This document shows positions 15,688 through 23,894 of a stretch of 64,000 nucleotides of DNA, one piece after another. The notes beneath the pieces were generated by a model. That model was not told the origin of the DNA and did not search any database. It saw only the letters and a list, made by a program, of their open reading frames with translations. This stretch comes from Sphingobacterium sp. Lineage in GTDB: Bacteria; Bacteroidota; Bacteroidia; Sphingobacteriales; Sphingobacteriaceae. Numbering within the stretch: position 1 is the stretch's first letter; each line of letters starts with the position of its first letter. The stretch spans positions 1 through 64,000 of the forward strand of contig JAIRVH010000059.1 in assembly GCA_031253985.1 (NCBI GenBank), in the 5' to 3' direction. Both the position numbers and the translations under genes were made by a program.

Positions 15688-16155
15688 TTAGATGGTTTTG
15701 CTGTCGCGCATCATTTTAATGATATTGTGCGCTTCAAGCTGTTTGCTGAGCTGCGTGTTGATCAGGCTATGGACGTTTTGCGAAAGTTCTTCCGATCCGT
15801 CAGCCAGGGCTGTTTGATAGGTCGATTTGAAGGCATCTTCACCCTGCTCACAGGTTTCCAATAGACTTCTTTCATCGTCGCCGGTAATATTGACTTTGAT
15901 ACCCATCCATACGCGGAACAGCTTTCCGCTGAGCATTGTACCGTCCGTTGCCTCTTTGCCCTCAAGTTCGACATAAGGCGTTAGTTCGGCGATAAATTCT
16001 TCCGACTGTCCAATGAACTTTTCGAATGTAGGAATAAGTTTATCTAAACCATGACTGTTCGCCAGATCAATTGCTTTTTTATAACCTTCGATGCGGTCGT
16101 TGTTGATCTTGATAATGTCGTTGATGATTTCCGGATTATTGATGTTGTTTTCCAT
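15688..16155 (-). CDS. DUF2383 / PA2169-type four-helix-bundle protein
   Basis: 155 residues from ATG 16155 (M-E-N-N-I-N-N-P); the longer frame from 16176 adds an unlikely Asn-rich start. The N-terminal N-D-I-I-K-I-N-N-D-R-I-E-G-Y-K-K-A-I-D and later S-L-L-E-T-C-E-Q-G-E-D-A-F-K-S-T-Y fit the PA2169/DUF2383 family of ferritin-like helical bundles, common in stress gene sets of Bacteroidota and Proteobacteria. Molecular function is not established. It is a single gene ending at the shared terminator. Confidence 0.75.
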   Translation of the reverse strand: MENNINNPEIINDIIKINNDRIEGYKKAIDLANSHGLDKLIPTFEKFIGQSEEFIAELTPYVELEGKEATDGTMLSGKLFRVWMGIKVNITGDDERSLLETCEQGEDAFKSTYQTALADGSEELSQNVHSLINTQLSKQLEAHNIIKMMRDSKTI

Positions 16156-16360
16156 AATATTGTTATTTGTTATCATTTTGTTTATTCGAAAAACATCCTG
16201 TGAAGAATGATCGTTTGCAGAATCCGAGATTCAGGTATTTAATTCATCCTCCGTATTTATCCCATTTTTTATTGTGCAAGAATAAATGCCCCTAAAACTT
16301 TCTACATTTTATCCTTGTTCTTGATGCGAATACTGTCATACAGGCAGCGCAATTAAAACT

Positions 16361-18076
16361 ATGCAACAAGATATCCATGTAGCCATTATCGGGGGTGGAC
16401 CCAGTGGCCTGTTTATGTACAAAAGACTGATTGAAAAGAGTATTGCGGGGCTCAAAATATCGATTTTCGAGTCGCGCAAGCAATTGGGGGCAGGTATGCC
16501 TTACAGCTACGAAGGTGCTACAGCCGAACACCTGACCAATGTTTCGGATCATGAAATCCCGACTCTCGTCACCACGATCGAAGAATATGTTCAAACTCTT
16601 TCGGAGGCAACGCTCCGTAGCTATGGCATTGATGTGGACGATTTTAATCGCTATAAGGTAGTTCCGAGATTGCTTTTTGGCCGGTACCTGTCGGAGCAGT
16701 TTATGCTGCTGAAGCGGCAGGCTGATGCAAAAGGGATCGAAACGCAGGTTTACCTTGCCAGTCAGGTCAGCGATATCATTGACCTGGAAAGTCAGTCTCA
16801 GGTAAAGATCATCGTGGGCAGCACAGCAACACATATAGTCGACAAGGTTATTATTTGTACCGGTCATAAGTGGCCCACCAGACATGAGGGCAATGTCGAA
16901 CATTATTTTGAATCGCCATATCCACCTTCCAAACTTGCTTTGAAGACAGACCATGCCGTGGGTATACGGGGTGCTTCACTCACGGCGATAGACGCCATCC
17001 GGACGCTGGCCCGCCACAATGGGTCTTTCGAATATCTGGAAACGGGCGAACTGAGGTATCAAATTGATCCAGGTAGTGAAAATTTTAAACTACTGATGCA
17101 TACGCGTAGTGGTCTACTACCTGCTATCCGTTTTCATCAGGAAGAACCGTTCCTAGCCAATAATCTCTTGATTACGGAGGAAGAACTGCTCCTGAACAGA
17201 ATGGAAAATGAGGGCTTCGTCTCCCTTGATTTTTTGTTTGAGCGGAATTTTAAAGCACAGTTCAAAGAAAAAGACCCCGACTTCTATGCCATGGTGGAAA
17301 AACTCAGTCTAGAGGACTTTGTGGAGGTCGTACTCAGTTTAAGGGAACAGAAAGATGCCTTTGAAGTTTTCCGTCAGGAGCATGTACAGGCGCTAAAGTC
17401 CATCAAAACACGGGAATCGATCTACTGGAAGGAGGTACTTTCTGCCCTGAGTTTCACTTTAAATTATCCGGCCAAATACATGTCCGCCGAAGATATGATC
17501 CGTTTAAAGAAGGTGTTGATGCCGCTGATCTCCATTGTTATTGCCTTTGTTCCCCAAGGATCCGGCCGCGAGCTGCTGGCGCTGCACGATGCCGGCCGGC
17601 TGGAAGTGGTCAATGTGGGGACCGAAAGCCGTGTCGAACCTGCCAGTGATAGGGGGGCTTATTATGTGTATACGGATGAACAGGGCAGTGAACGCAAAGT
17701 ACATTACAAAACCTTTGTAGACTGTGTAGGGCAGCGGCCGTTGGACTTTGCAGACTTTCCCTTTAAGAGTTTGTTAGACAACGGTAATATCAGCCCGGCT
17801 TATTTGCGCTTCCGGTCAGTGGAACACGCCAAGGAAGAATTATTGGCTGGCAACGACCACATGTTTGTCGCGCCGGATGGCGCGATCTTTCTGCAGGTAC
17901 CCGGTGTGAAAATAGACGATAGCTTCCAGCTGGTAGACCAGAGCGGGCGTTCCAGCCAACGTCTTTTTATGATGGCTGTTCCTTATATCGGTGGCTACAA
18001 CCCCGATTATTCGGGCCTAGACTTTTGTGCGGCTACCTCCGAAATCATTGCCGGTAGGATCGTCGAGGGGGGATAA
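16361..18076 (+). CDS. FAD/NAD(P)-binding protein, FAD_NAD_binding_9 type
   Basis: 571 residues, cytosolic. The dinucleotide fold starts at once: V-A-I-I-G-G-G-P-S-G-L-F at about 7-18, followed by I-S-I-F-E-S-R at about 34-40. Next come G-A-G-M-P-Y-S, a motif of the FAD_NAD_binding_9 family, and a second nucleotide-type segment V-D-K-V-I-I-C-T-G-H. The length fits the family. Members are predicted oxidoreductases or hydroxylases of unknown substrate. It stands alone before the signalling cluster; a 137-bp gap separates it from the kinase gene. Confidence 0.8.
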   Translation: MQQDIHVAIIGGGPSGLFMYKRLIEKSIAGLKISIFESRKQLGAGMPYSYEGATAEHLTNVSDHEIPTLVTTIEEYVQTLSEATLRSYGIDVDDFNRYKVVPRLLFGRYLSEQFMLLKRQADAKGIETQVYLASQVSDIIDLESQSQVKIIVGSTATHIVDKVIICTGHKWPTRHEGNVEHYFESPYPPSKLALKTDHAVGIRGASLTAIDAIRTLARHNGSFEYLETGELRYQIDPGSENFKLLMHTRSGLLPAIRFHQEEPFLANNLLITEEELLLNRMENEGFVSLDFLFERNFKAQFKEKDPDFYAMVEKLSLEDFVEVVLSLREQKDAFEVFRQEHVQALKSIKTRESIYWKEVLSALSFTLNYPAKYMSAEDMIRLKKVLMPLISIVIAFVPQGSGRELLALHDAGRLEVVNVGTESRVEPASDRGAYYVYTDEQGSERKVHYKTFVDCVGQRPLDFADFPFKSLLDNGNISPAYLRFRSVEHAKEELLAGNDHMFVAPDGAIFLQVPGVKIDDSFQLVDQSGRSSQRLFMMAVPYIGGYNPDYSGLDFCAATSEIIAGRIVEGG

Positions 18077-18152
18077 ATACGCAACTTTTTGTTAAAATAC
18101 GGTAACATCGTTTAGGCTGGTGGACGCGAGATTTAATTTAGGCTCCTATTAT

Positions 18153-18160
18153 TATATTTG
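18153..18160 (+). promoter_or_regulatory. -7 promoter element TATATTTG before the hybrid kinase
   Basis: An exact TAnnTTTG match with a TTTA-like -33 sequence near 18132, giving a short leader of about 47 nt to the ATG at 18214. Confidence 0.5.
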
Positions 18161-18213
18161 GCGGCCATCTAGATCACCAGTTGGCATTGTCTTAACACAA
18201 TTGTTGAAAAAGC

Positions 18214-21200
18214 ATGCCTAAAACTATTTTAAGAAACCTACAGATAGGTTTTGGAATATCGCTGTTGTTGCTATTAGCAAGTTCAACGGCTTCTTATGTG
18301 AGTATTCGTAAGCAGATCCAAAATAGTGCGATGGTCGATCACAGCCGGCGGGTGATGAGCCGGGTCAACAAGATTCTGCAGGATCTGCAGAATGCCGAAA
18401 CAGGCCAGCGCGGCTTCCTGCTCACGGGTATGGACAAATTTCTGGATCCTTATAAAACGGGTCTACAGTCGTTGCCGCAATCCCTGAGTCGTGCGCACGA
18501 TTTAACTTCCGATAATCCGGAGCAGCAGCAGGTAATCGATACGCTGTCTACACTCGTGCGATCCCGGCTGGCAAAACTTGAAAATCTGGTCGATATCAAA
18601 AAACGCGGTGGTATGGTCACGGTTTCGCAGCTCGAAGAGGGGAAGACTTATATGGATAGCTGCCGTGTATTGATCGGAAAGATTATCGACAGAGAAGAAC
18701 TGTTGCTCAATAAGCGTTCGGATGAACTTGGACGTTCCTCGGGCTATACCTCCATATTCGTTTTGTTGGCGGCGGTAGTTTCTCTGCTGATTACCATCTT
18801 TTTTTACTTCCGCCTGCGAGCTGATTTCTTTAAACGGGAGCAGCTGCAGCATGACCTGAAACGTAAAGATGAAGAGATCCAGCGTCGGCTGAGCATTACT
18901 CAGCGTATTGCCCGAGAAATTGCTGCCGGTCATTACGATATGCAGATACAGGACGCCGAACAGGACGATTTGGGCAGTTTGACGGGATCGCTCAATGAAA
19001 TGGCTCGGTCGCTGAAAACATCTTTTGATGAACTCAATAATAATAATTGGCATCAGGCTGGATTAACACAGCTGAGCAATCTGCTGATGGGCAACAAGAT
19101 GCAGGAGGAGCTTACAGCACTTACCTTAGGACATCTCATCACCTACGGCAGTTGTGTCAATGGGGCTATTTACTTGATGGAGCAGGATCAGCTAATTTTA
19201 AGGGGATCCTATGGACTCGAGGATCCCGACCATAAACGCTTTGCTCCAGGCGAGGGCATGATTGGACAGGTCTTTAAAGATGGCAAAGAGAAATTATTCG
19301 AAAGCCTCGAAAATACCCGTTATGTCATCAGTTTTGCTGCCGGAAAGGTGCAGGTGAACAACCTTTTTATCCTGCCTGTTTTTGATGGTAATCAATGTAT
19401 CGGTGTGATGGAGCTAGGGTCACTAGAGCCTTTTTCTTCCCTACAGCTTGCATTCTTTAGGGATGCTGTGCAGAAGGTAGGTACGACACTCGCTGCGGCA
19501 CAAGCCAGGCTCGTGGTGCAGAATTTATTGGAGGAAACCCAAGCACAGACCGAAGAGCTGCAGGCGCAGCATACCGAGCTCGAATCGCTCAATTCGAGCC
19601 TCGAAATGCATACCCATAGACTACAGGCTTCGGAAGAAGAACTCCGCGTGCAACAGGAGGAACTGGTGCAGTCCAACCGCGAACTGGAGGAGCGTTCGAG
19701 ATTGCTGGAAGATAAAAATATAGAAATCGCCGAACGCAATGAGGAAATTCAGAAGAAAGCAGCCGAACTTGCACAAAGTACACGCTATAAATCAGAATTT
19801 TTGGCCAATATGTCGCATGAACTGCGTACACCGCTCAATTCAATTCTTTTGCTCTCCCGTTTGATGGCCGAAAATTCGGATGGCAACCTCAATGACGAGC
19901 AGATGGAATCGGCAGCCGTGATTCAGAGTTCGGGAAAGAGCCTACTGACCTTGATTGACGAAATTCTGGACCTTTCCAAAATAGAATCCGGAAAAATGGA
20001 TCTGGATGTGCAGCCTGTATTTTTTGCCGATGTACTGAACGGCCTTTCGGCTATGTTTGGACCGATTGCCGCCGACAAGCAGCTCGCATTGGAAATGAGT
20101 ACCGCGGTAGGATTACCGGCCCAACTGGAAACGGACAAACAGCGACTGGATCAGATTTTACGTAATTTACTCTCCAACGCCATCAAATTTACCGCTTCAG
20201 GCAAAGTAACCTTATCTATTGATCGCGAACAGTCATCTGGAAAGCGGATTGTGTTCGAAGTGCGCGATACGGGTATTGGCATCCCAAAAGACAAACAGCA
20301 TCTTATATTTGAGGCTTTTCAACAAGCCGATGGCTCTACACGTCGCAAATTTGGTGGTACGGGACTGGGACTTTCCATTAGCAGGGAGCTAGCGCGCCTG
20401 CTCGGCGGTGAAATCTTGCTGGATAGCGAAGAAAATAAAGGCAGTGTATTCCGTCTGATTCTTCCCGAACAAATTTCGGGTGCAATTCCGGCCGCTTTTG
20501 GTAAGGAACAAGCGTGGCCAGTAGTCAGTGAGGAGAAGCCAGAACTAGCGGAGCAAGCGCCGCAATTGACAGCGCTGCCTGAAGAAAAACCGCTGGAGAT
20601 CCCTATCCCAGCTGATATTCCGGATGATCGCGACAGCATCGTGGCTGGCGACCGTTTCATCCTGATCGTCGAAGATGATATCGAGTTCGCAAAGATTCTG
20701 CTCAAATATACGCGTCAGCAAAATTACAAAGGGATCGTGGTAGTGCGTGGTGATATTGCGGCCGAGATGGTAGCGCGTTATATGCCGCTGGCGGTCTTGC
20801 TGGATATTCAGCTTCCACTCAAAGATGGCTGGCAGGTGATGGCTGAGATCAAGGAAAATCCCAAAACTAGACATATACCGGTGCACATCATGTCTTCTTT
20901 GCAAGTCAAAAGAGAAAGTTTGCTTCAAGGCGCTATAGACTTTATCAATAAACCGATGGCACTGGAACAGATGGGTGATATGTTCCGCAAAATAGAGGAT
21001 GCCCTCACGCGCCATCCGAAAAAAGTCCTTATTGTTGAAGAAAACCCCAAACATGCGGCGGCGCTGTCGCTTTTCCTCGGGAGTTTTAACATTGCTTCGG
21101 AGATCAAGAGCAACGTAGAGGAAAGTATTGCCGCGCTGAGCTCGGATACCGCCGACTGTGTGATCCTCGATATGGGGGTACCCGACCGTGTGGGCTACGA

Positions 21201-21819
21201 AACATTGGAGGCTGTCAAACGCAACGAGGGACTCGAAAATTTGCCGATTATTGTGTTTACCGGCAAGAACCTTTCGCAGGTGGAGGAAATGAAATTAAAA
21301 CGTTATGCAGATTCCATCGTTGTAAAAACGGCAAATTCCTATCAGCGCATTTTAGATGAAGTGGGGTTATTTCTGCATCTCGTCGAAGAAAATAACAGTC
21401 CTGCCGCCAAAACCAGCAGCAGGCTTGGCTTTTTGCAGGATGTCCTGCAGGGTAAAAAGGTGCTTGTAGCGGATGATGATATCCGCAATATCTTCTCGCT
21501 TACCAAAGCACTCGAAAAGTATCAGATGACCGTGGTGCCGGCAACCGACGGAAAGGACGCACTCAAACAGCTGGAAGAAAATCCGGATGTGTCGGTGATC
21601 CTGATGGATATGATGATGCCGGAGATGGATGGCTACGAAACGATTGCTTCGATCCGGAATAATGCACGTTATGAGGATATGCCTATCATTGCTGTTACAG
21701 CCAAATCAATGATGGGAGACCGGGAGAAATGTATCGCTGCGGGCGCGTCTGATTATATATCCAAACCGGTAGATATCGATCAGCTCTTGTCCCTGCTGCG
21801 GGTATGGATGTATGAATAA
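18214..21819 (+). CDS. CHASE3-HAMP-GAF hybrid histidine kinase with three receivers
   Basis: 1201 residues. Membrane helix near 10-30, CHASE3-type sensor to about 178 (A-E-T-G-Q-R-G-F-L-L-T-G), second helix about 183-203, HAMP, GAF (about 290-430), a long coiled coil (430-520), HisKA with H535 in M-S-H-E-L-R-T-P, and HATPase with D-T-G-I-G-I-P and G-G-T-G-L-G-L. Then come three receivers with phospho-acceptors at about D864, D986 and D1132. Receivers 1 and 3 look complete. Receiver 2 has Glu-Glu in place of the usual acidic Asp pair and K-T instead of K-P. It heads a cluster with a free receiver, CheR and a NarL-type regulator, suggesting a multi-step phosphorelay tied to methylation. Signal unknown. 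Confidence 0.9.
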   Translation: MPKTILRNLQIGFGISLLLLLASSTASYVSIRKQIQNSAMVDHSRRVMSRVNKILQDLQNAETGQRGFLLTGMDKFLDPYKTGLQSLPQSLSRAHDLTSDNPEQQQVIDTLSTLVRSRLAKLENLVDIKKRGGMVTVSQLEEGKTYMDSCRVLIGKIIDREELLLNKRSDELGRSSGYTSIFVLLAAVVSLLITIFFYFRLRADFFKREQLQHDLKRKDEEIQRRLSITQRIAREIAAGHYDMQIQDAEQDDLGSLTGSLNEMARSLKTSFDELNNNNWHQAGLTQLSNLLMGNKMQEELTALTLGHLITYGSCVNGAIYLMEQDQLILRGSYGLEDPDHKRFAPGEGMIGQVFKDGKEKLFESLENTRYVISFAAGKVQVNNLFILPVFDGNQCIGVMELGSLEPFSSLQLAFFRDAVQKVGTTLAAAQARLVVQNLLEETQAQTEELQAQHTELESLNSSLEMHTHRLQASEEELRVQQEELVQSNRELEERSRLLEDKNIEIAERNEEIQKKAAELAQSTRYKSEFLANMSHELRTPLNSILLLSRLMAENSDGNLNDEQMESAAVIQSSGKSLLTLIDEILDLSKIESGKMDLDVQPVFFADVLNGLSAMFGPIAADKQLALEMSTAVGLPAQLETDKQRLDQILRNLLSNAIKFTASGKVTLSIDREQSSGKRIVFEVRDTGIGIPKDKQHLIFEAFQQADGSTRRKFGGTGLGLSISRELARLLGGEILLDSEENKGSVFRLILPEQISGAIPAAFGKEQAWPVVSEEKPELAEQAPQLTALPEEKPLEIPIPADIPDDRDSIVAGDRFILIVEDDIEFAKILLKYTRQQNYKGIVVVRGDIAAEMVARYMPLAVLLDIQLPLKDGWQVMAEIKENPKTRHIPVHIMSSLQVKRESLLQGAIDFINKPMALEQMGDMFRKIEDALTRHPKKVLIVEENPKHAAALSLFLGSFNIASEIKSNVEESIAALSSDTADCVILDMGVPDRVGYETLEAVKRNEGLENLPIIVFTGKNLSQVEEMKLKRYADSIVVKTANSYQRILDEVGLFLHLVEENNSPAAKTSSRLGFLQDVLQGKKVLVADDDIRNIFSLTKALEKYQMTVVPATDGKDALKQLEENPDVSVILMDMMMPEMDGYETIASIRNNARYEDMPIIAVTAKSMMGDREKCIAAGASDYISKPVDIDQLLSLLRVWMYE

Positions 21820-21857
21820 TAGAAGAGGTATGAATATTAAGGCAATAGATAAAGAGC

Positions 21858-22232
21858 ATGGATAAGAATAAAACCGTATTGATTATCGACGATGATCAGA
21901 ACAATATATTTGCGTTAAAATTGGCCTTGAAGTCGAGGGGTTTTCAGGCAATGGGGTGTCTTTCTGCGGCAGAAGGGCTTGCCCAGCTGCGGGATCATGC
22001 GGGCATAGGCCTTGTCCTGATGGACATGATGATGCCCGAGATAGATGGCTATGAGGCTACGCAGCTGATCCGCAAATCATGGAACGCCAATAAGTTGCCT
22101 ATTATTGCGGTGACGGCGCAAGCGATGACTGGCGACCGTGAAAAATGCCTTGCAGCTGGAGCTAATGGCTACATCTCCAAGCCGATCGATATTGAACTTC
22201 TGGTACAGATGATAACTGAAGTAGCCGGATGA
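21858..22232 (+). CDS. Stand-alone receiver (CheY-like)
   Basis: 124 residues: I-I-D-D-D-Q acidic cluster, phospho-acceptor in L-M-D-M-M-M-P-E-I-D-G, Thr in V-T-A-Q-A-M, Lys in I-S-K-P-I-D. It is closely related to the third receiver of the upstream kinase (M-G-D-R-E-K-C compared with T-G-D-R-E-K-C), so it probably arose from that domain. Its stop overlaps the start of the CheR gene (ATGA at 22229-22232), implying translational coupling. Confidence 0.9.
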   Translation: MDKNKTVLIIDDDQNNIFALKLALKSRGFQAMGCLSAAEGLAQLRDHAGIGLVLMDMMMPEIDGYEATQLIRKSWNANKLPIIAVTAQAMTGDREKCLAAGANGYISKPIDIELLVQMITEVAG

Positions 22233-23056
22233 CAGCAGGCAAAAAAATTGTAAGCCAAGAGCAGGTTATGGTCCTGATGGAAGATGTGGAGCGTCTCTAT
22301 GGTTACGATTTTACGCATTACACCAAAGCCTCCCTTTCGCGCCGGCTCAACCAGCTTTGTCTGCTAGACAATTTTGCAAGTTTTGCCGAACTGCGCTACC
22401 GCATTGTCCATGATCCGGATTACCTGCAGCGATTTGTTGAAAAGATGACGGTCAACGTGACTGAGATGTTTCGTGACCCTAGCTTTTTTGCGCATCTCCG
22501 CCATGAGATCCTTCCCAAATTGGGGACTTCACCCTTTATTCGCATTTGGATAGCTGGTTGTGCGACGGGAGAGGAGGCGTATTCCTTAGCCATCCTACTT
22601 CAGGAGGCCAAACTGCTGCACAAATCATTGATCTATGCCACCGATATTAATCCTACCGTGCTCGAACAGGCAAAGAGGGCTGTTATTCCCATGGCAAATC
22701 TAAAGTCCTATGTCGAGAATTATCAGCTTTCGGGCGGCAAGGCGGATTTTTCATCGTATTATACAGCTAATTACAATTGGGTGAAGCTCAATTCCACGTT
22801 GCAGGAGCGTATTGTCTTTGCTTCGCACAATCTGGTGAGCGATGCTTCTTTCAACGCCTTTCAGCTCATTCTTTGCCGCAATGTACTGATCTATTTTGAT
22901 ACCTCACTGCAGGCCAAGGTACTGTCCTTGTTTGACGAAAGCCTCGAAACATTCGGCTATCTTGCTCTAGGCAGTCAGGAAACGCTACGCTTTTCGGTGC
23001 TGGCTTCCAATTACAACCAGGTGGGCAATGAAAAAATATGGCGGAAGATAAAATAA
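22229..23056 (+). CDS. CheR-type protein-glutamate methyltransferase
   Basis: 275 residues. The N-terminal helical CheR domain (Y-G-Y-D-F-T-H-Y, L-S-R-R-L) is followed by the SAM-binding domain: I-W-I-A-G-C-A-T-G-E-E-A-Y-S-L-A, then A-T-D-I-N, and L-C-R-N-V-L-I-Y-F-D. It methylates glutamates with S-adenosylmethionine. No chemoreceptor or CheB gene is nearby, so the substrate may be the coiled coil of the adjacent kinase; that is an inference based on similar Bacteroidota clusters. It is coupled to the preceding receiver by a 4-bp overlap. Confidence 0.9.
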   Translation: MTAGKKIVSQEQVMVLMEDVERLYGYDFTHYTKASLSRRLNQLCLLDNFASFAELRYRIVHDPDYLQRFVEKMTVNVTEMFRDPSFFAHLRHEILPKLGTSPFIRIWIAGCATGEEAYSLAILLQEAKLLHKSLIYATDINPTVLEQAKRAVIPMANLKSYVENYQLSGGKADFSSYYTANYNWVKLNSTLQERIVFASHNLVSDASFNAFQLILCRNVLIYFDTSLQAKVLSLFDESLETFGYLALGSQETLRFSVLASNYNQVGNEKIWRKIK

Positions 23057-23131
23057 AAGGAGATGTTTTTTATGTATAAACTTTTCTTAGAAAATTAAAT
23101 TTTTAAAAAAATAAAGTATCTTAGTAGGATT

Positions 23132-23136
23132 GGAGG
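23132..23136 (+). promoter_or_regulatory. Strong Shine-Dalgarno GGAGG before the NarL-type regulator
   Basis: GGAGG lies 4 nt before the ATG at 23141. Such strong sites are rare among the genes of this window, which mostly start after A-rich leaders. It fixes the start of the regulator gene and suggests high or independent translation. Confidence 0.6.
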
Positions 23137-23140
23137 AAAA

Positions 23141-23797
23141 ATGACTAAAATTCTTTTAGTTGATGACCATCGGCTTGTGCGGAACGGGATACGTTTGATA
23201 ATAGATACCCACGACAAGCTTTCGGTGGTAGGAGAGGTAGACAGCGCGGAGGATGCATTGATCTATCTGGAACAGAATACATTGCCGGATCTGGTTTTAA
23301 CAGATCTAAATATGCAAGGCATGGATGGTATAAGTTTCATCCGGATGGCCAAAAAAATATATCCGGATCTAAAATTTGCCCTGCTGTCCATGATCGAAGA
23401 ACCGAACGAAGTAGCCGAAGCTTTTCGGAGTGGCGCAGATGGATATCTGTCCAAAGGCGGGGACTATGATGAAATCCTATTTGGATTATTAAGGTTGTCG
23501 CAGGGACATAAATATCTGATGACCAATTTCGGTCTACGGTTTATGGAAACTTTTGATGTCGAGAGCAGCGCAACAGTAGACGTCGCTTCACGCCTCGCAC
23601 ATTATGAAATTACTGAACGGGAGTTTGCCGTACTTGAACTTATTGCGCAGGGGTTCACCGCTGTCGAAATTGCGGATAAGATCTTTTTGAGCAAACGGAC
23701 TGTCGAAGGACACCGTCAGAATCTTATGGACAAGACCAAAAGCAAAAATACGGCCGACCTGATCCGTTTTGCCTTTCAGCAAAAGCTGCTGAGTTAA
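23141..23797 (+). CDS. NarL/FixJ-family response regulator
   Basis: 218 residues. Receiver with L-L-V-D-D-H-R, phospho-acceptor in V-L-T-D-L-N-M-Q-G-M-D-G and Lys in Y-L-S-K-G-G. The C-terminal LuxR-type HTH reads I-T-E-R-E-F-A-V-L-E-L-I-A-Q-G, then K-R-T-V-E-G-H-R-Q-N-L-M. It is a DNA-binding output and likely the transcriptional end of the kinase cluster, though the 84-bp gap with its own AT-rich leader allows separate expression. Confidence 0.9.
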   Translation: MTKILLVDDHRLVRNGIRLIIDTHDKLSVVGEVDSAEDALIYLEQNTLPDLVLTDLNMQGMDGISFIRMAKKIYPDLKFALLSMIEEPNEVAEAFRSGADGYLSKGGDYDEILFGLLRLSQGHKYLMTNFGLRFMETFDVESSATVDVASRLAHYEITEREFAVLELIAQGFTAVEIADKIFLSKRTVEGHRQNLMDKTKSKNTADLIRFAFQQKLLS

Positions 23798-23850
23798 AAA
23801 AATGGCCTTTGTTTTCGCGCTGCTGGGTGCAGCGCAGAAAACAGAAGGCC
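23795..23850 (-). terminator. Long hairpin terminating the minus-strand SusD gene
   Basis: GGCC at 23804 to GGCC at 23850 forms a long stem (GGCCTT/AAGGCC, GTTTTC/GAAAAC, GCGCTGC/GCAGCGC) with a small bulge and a 5-nt loop. On the minus strand it is followed by seven T. It lies beyond the end of the SusD gene at 23895 and converges on the response-regulator gene. Confidence 0.8.
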
Positions 23851-23894
23851 TATATAATAGGGGGTTAGTTCGTCCCTGTGGCTGCTCCGACTGA

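Noticed and set aside
16292..16954. 220-codon minus-strand frame
   Set aside because: Antisense shadow of the clearly coding FAD/NAD(P)-binding gene.
20545..21054. 169-codon minus-strand frame within the hybrid kinase
   Set aside because: Antisense shadow of the receiver-coding part of the kinase.
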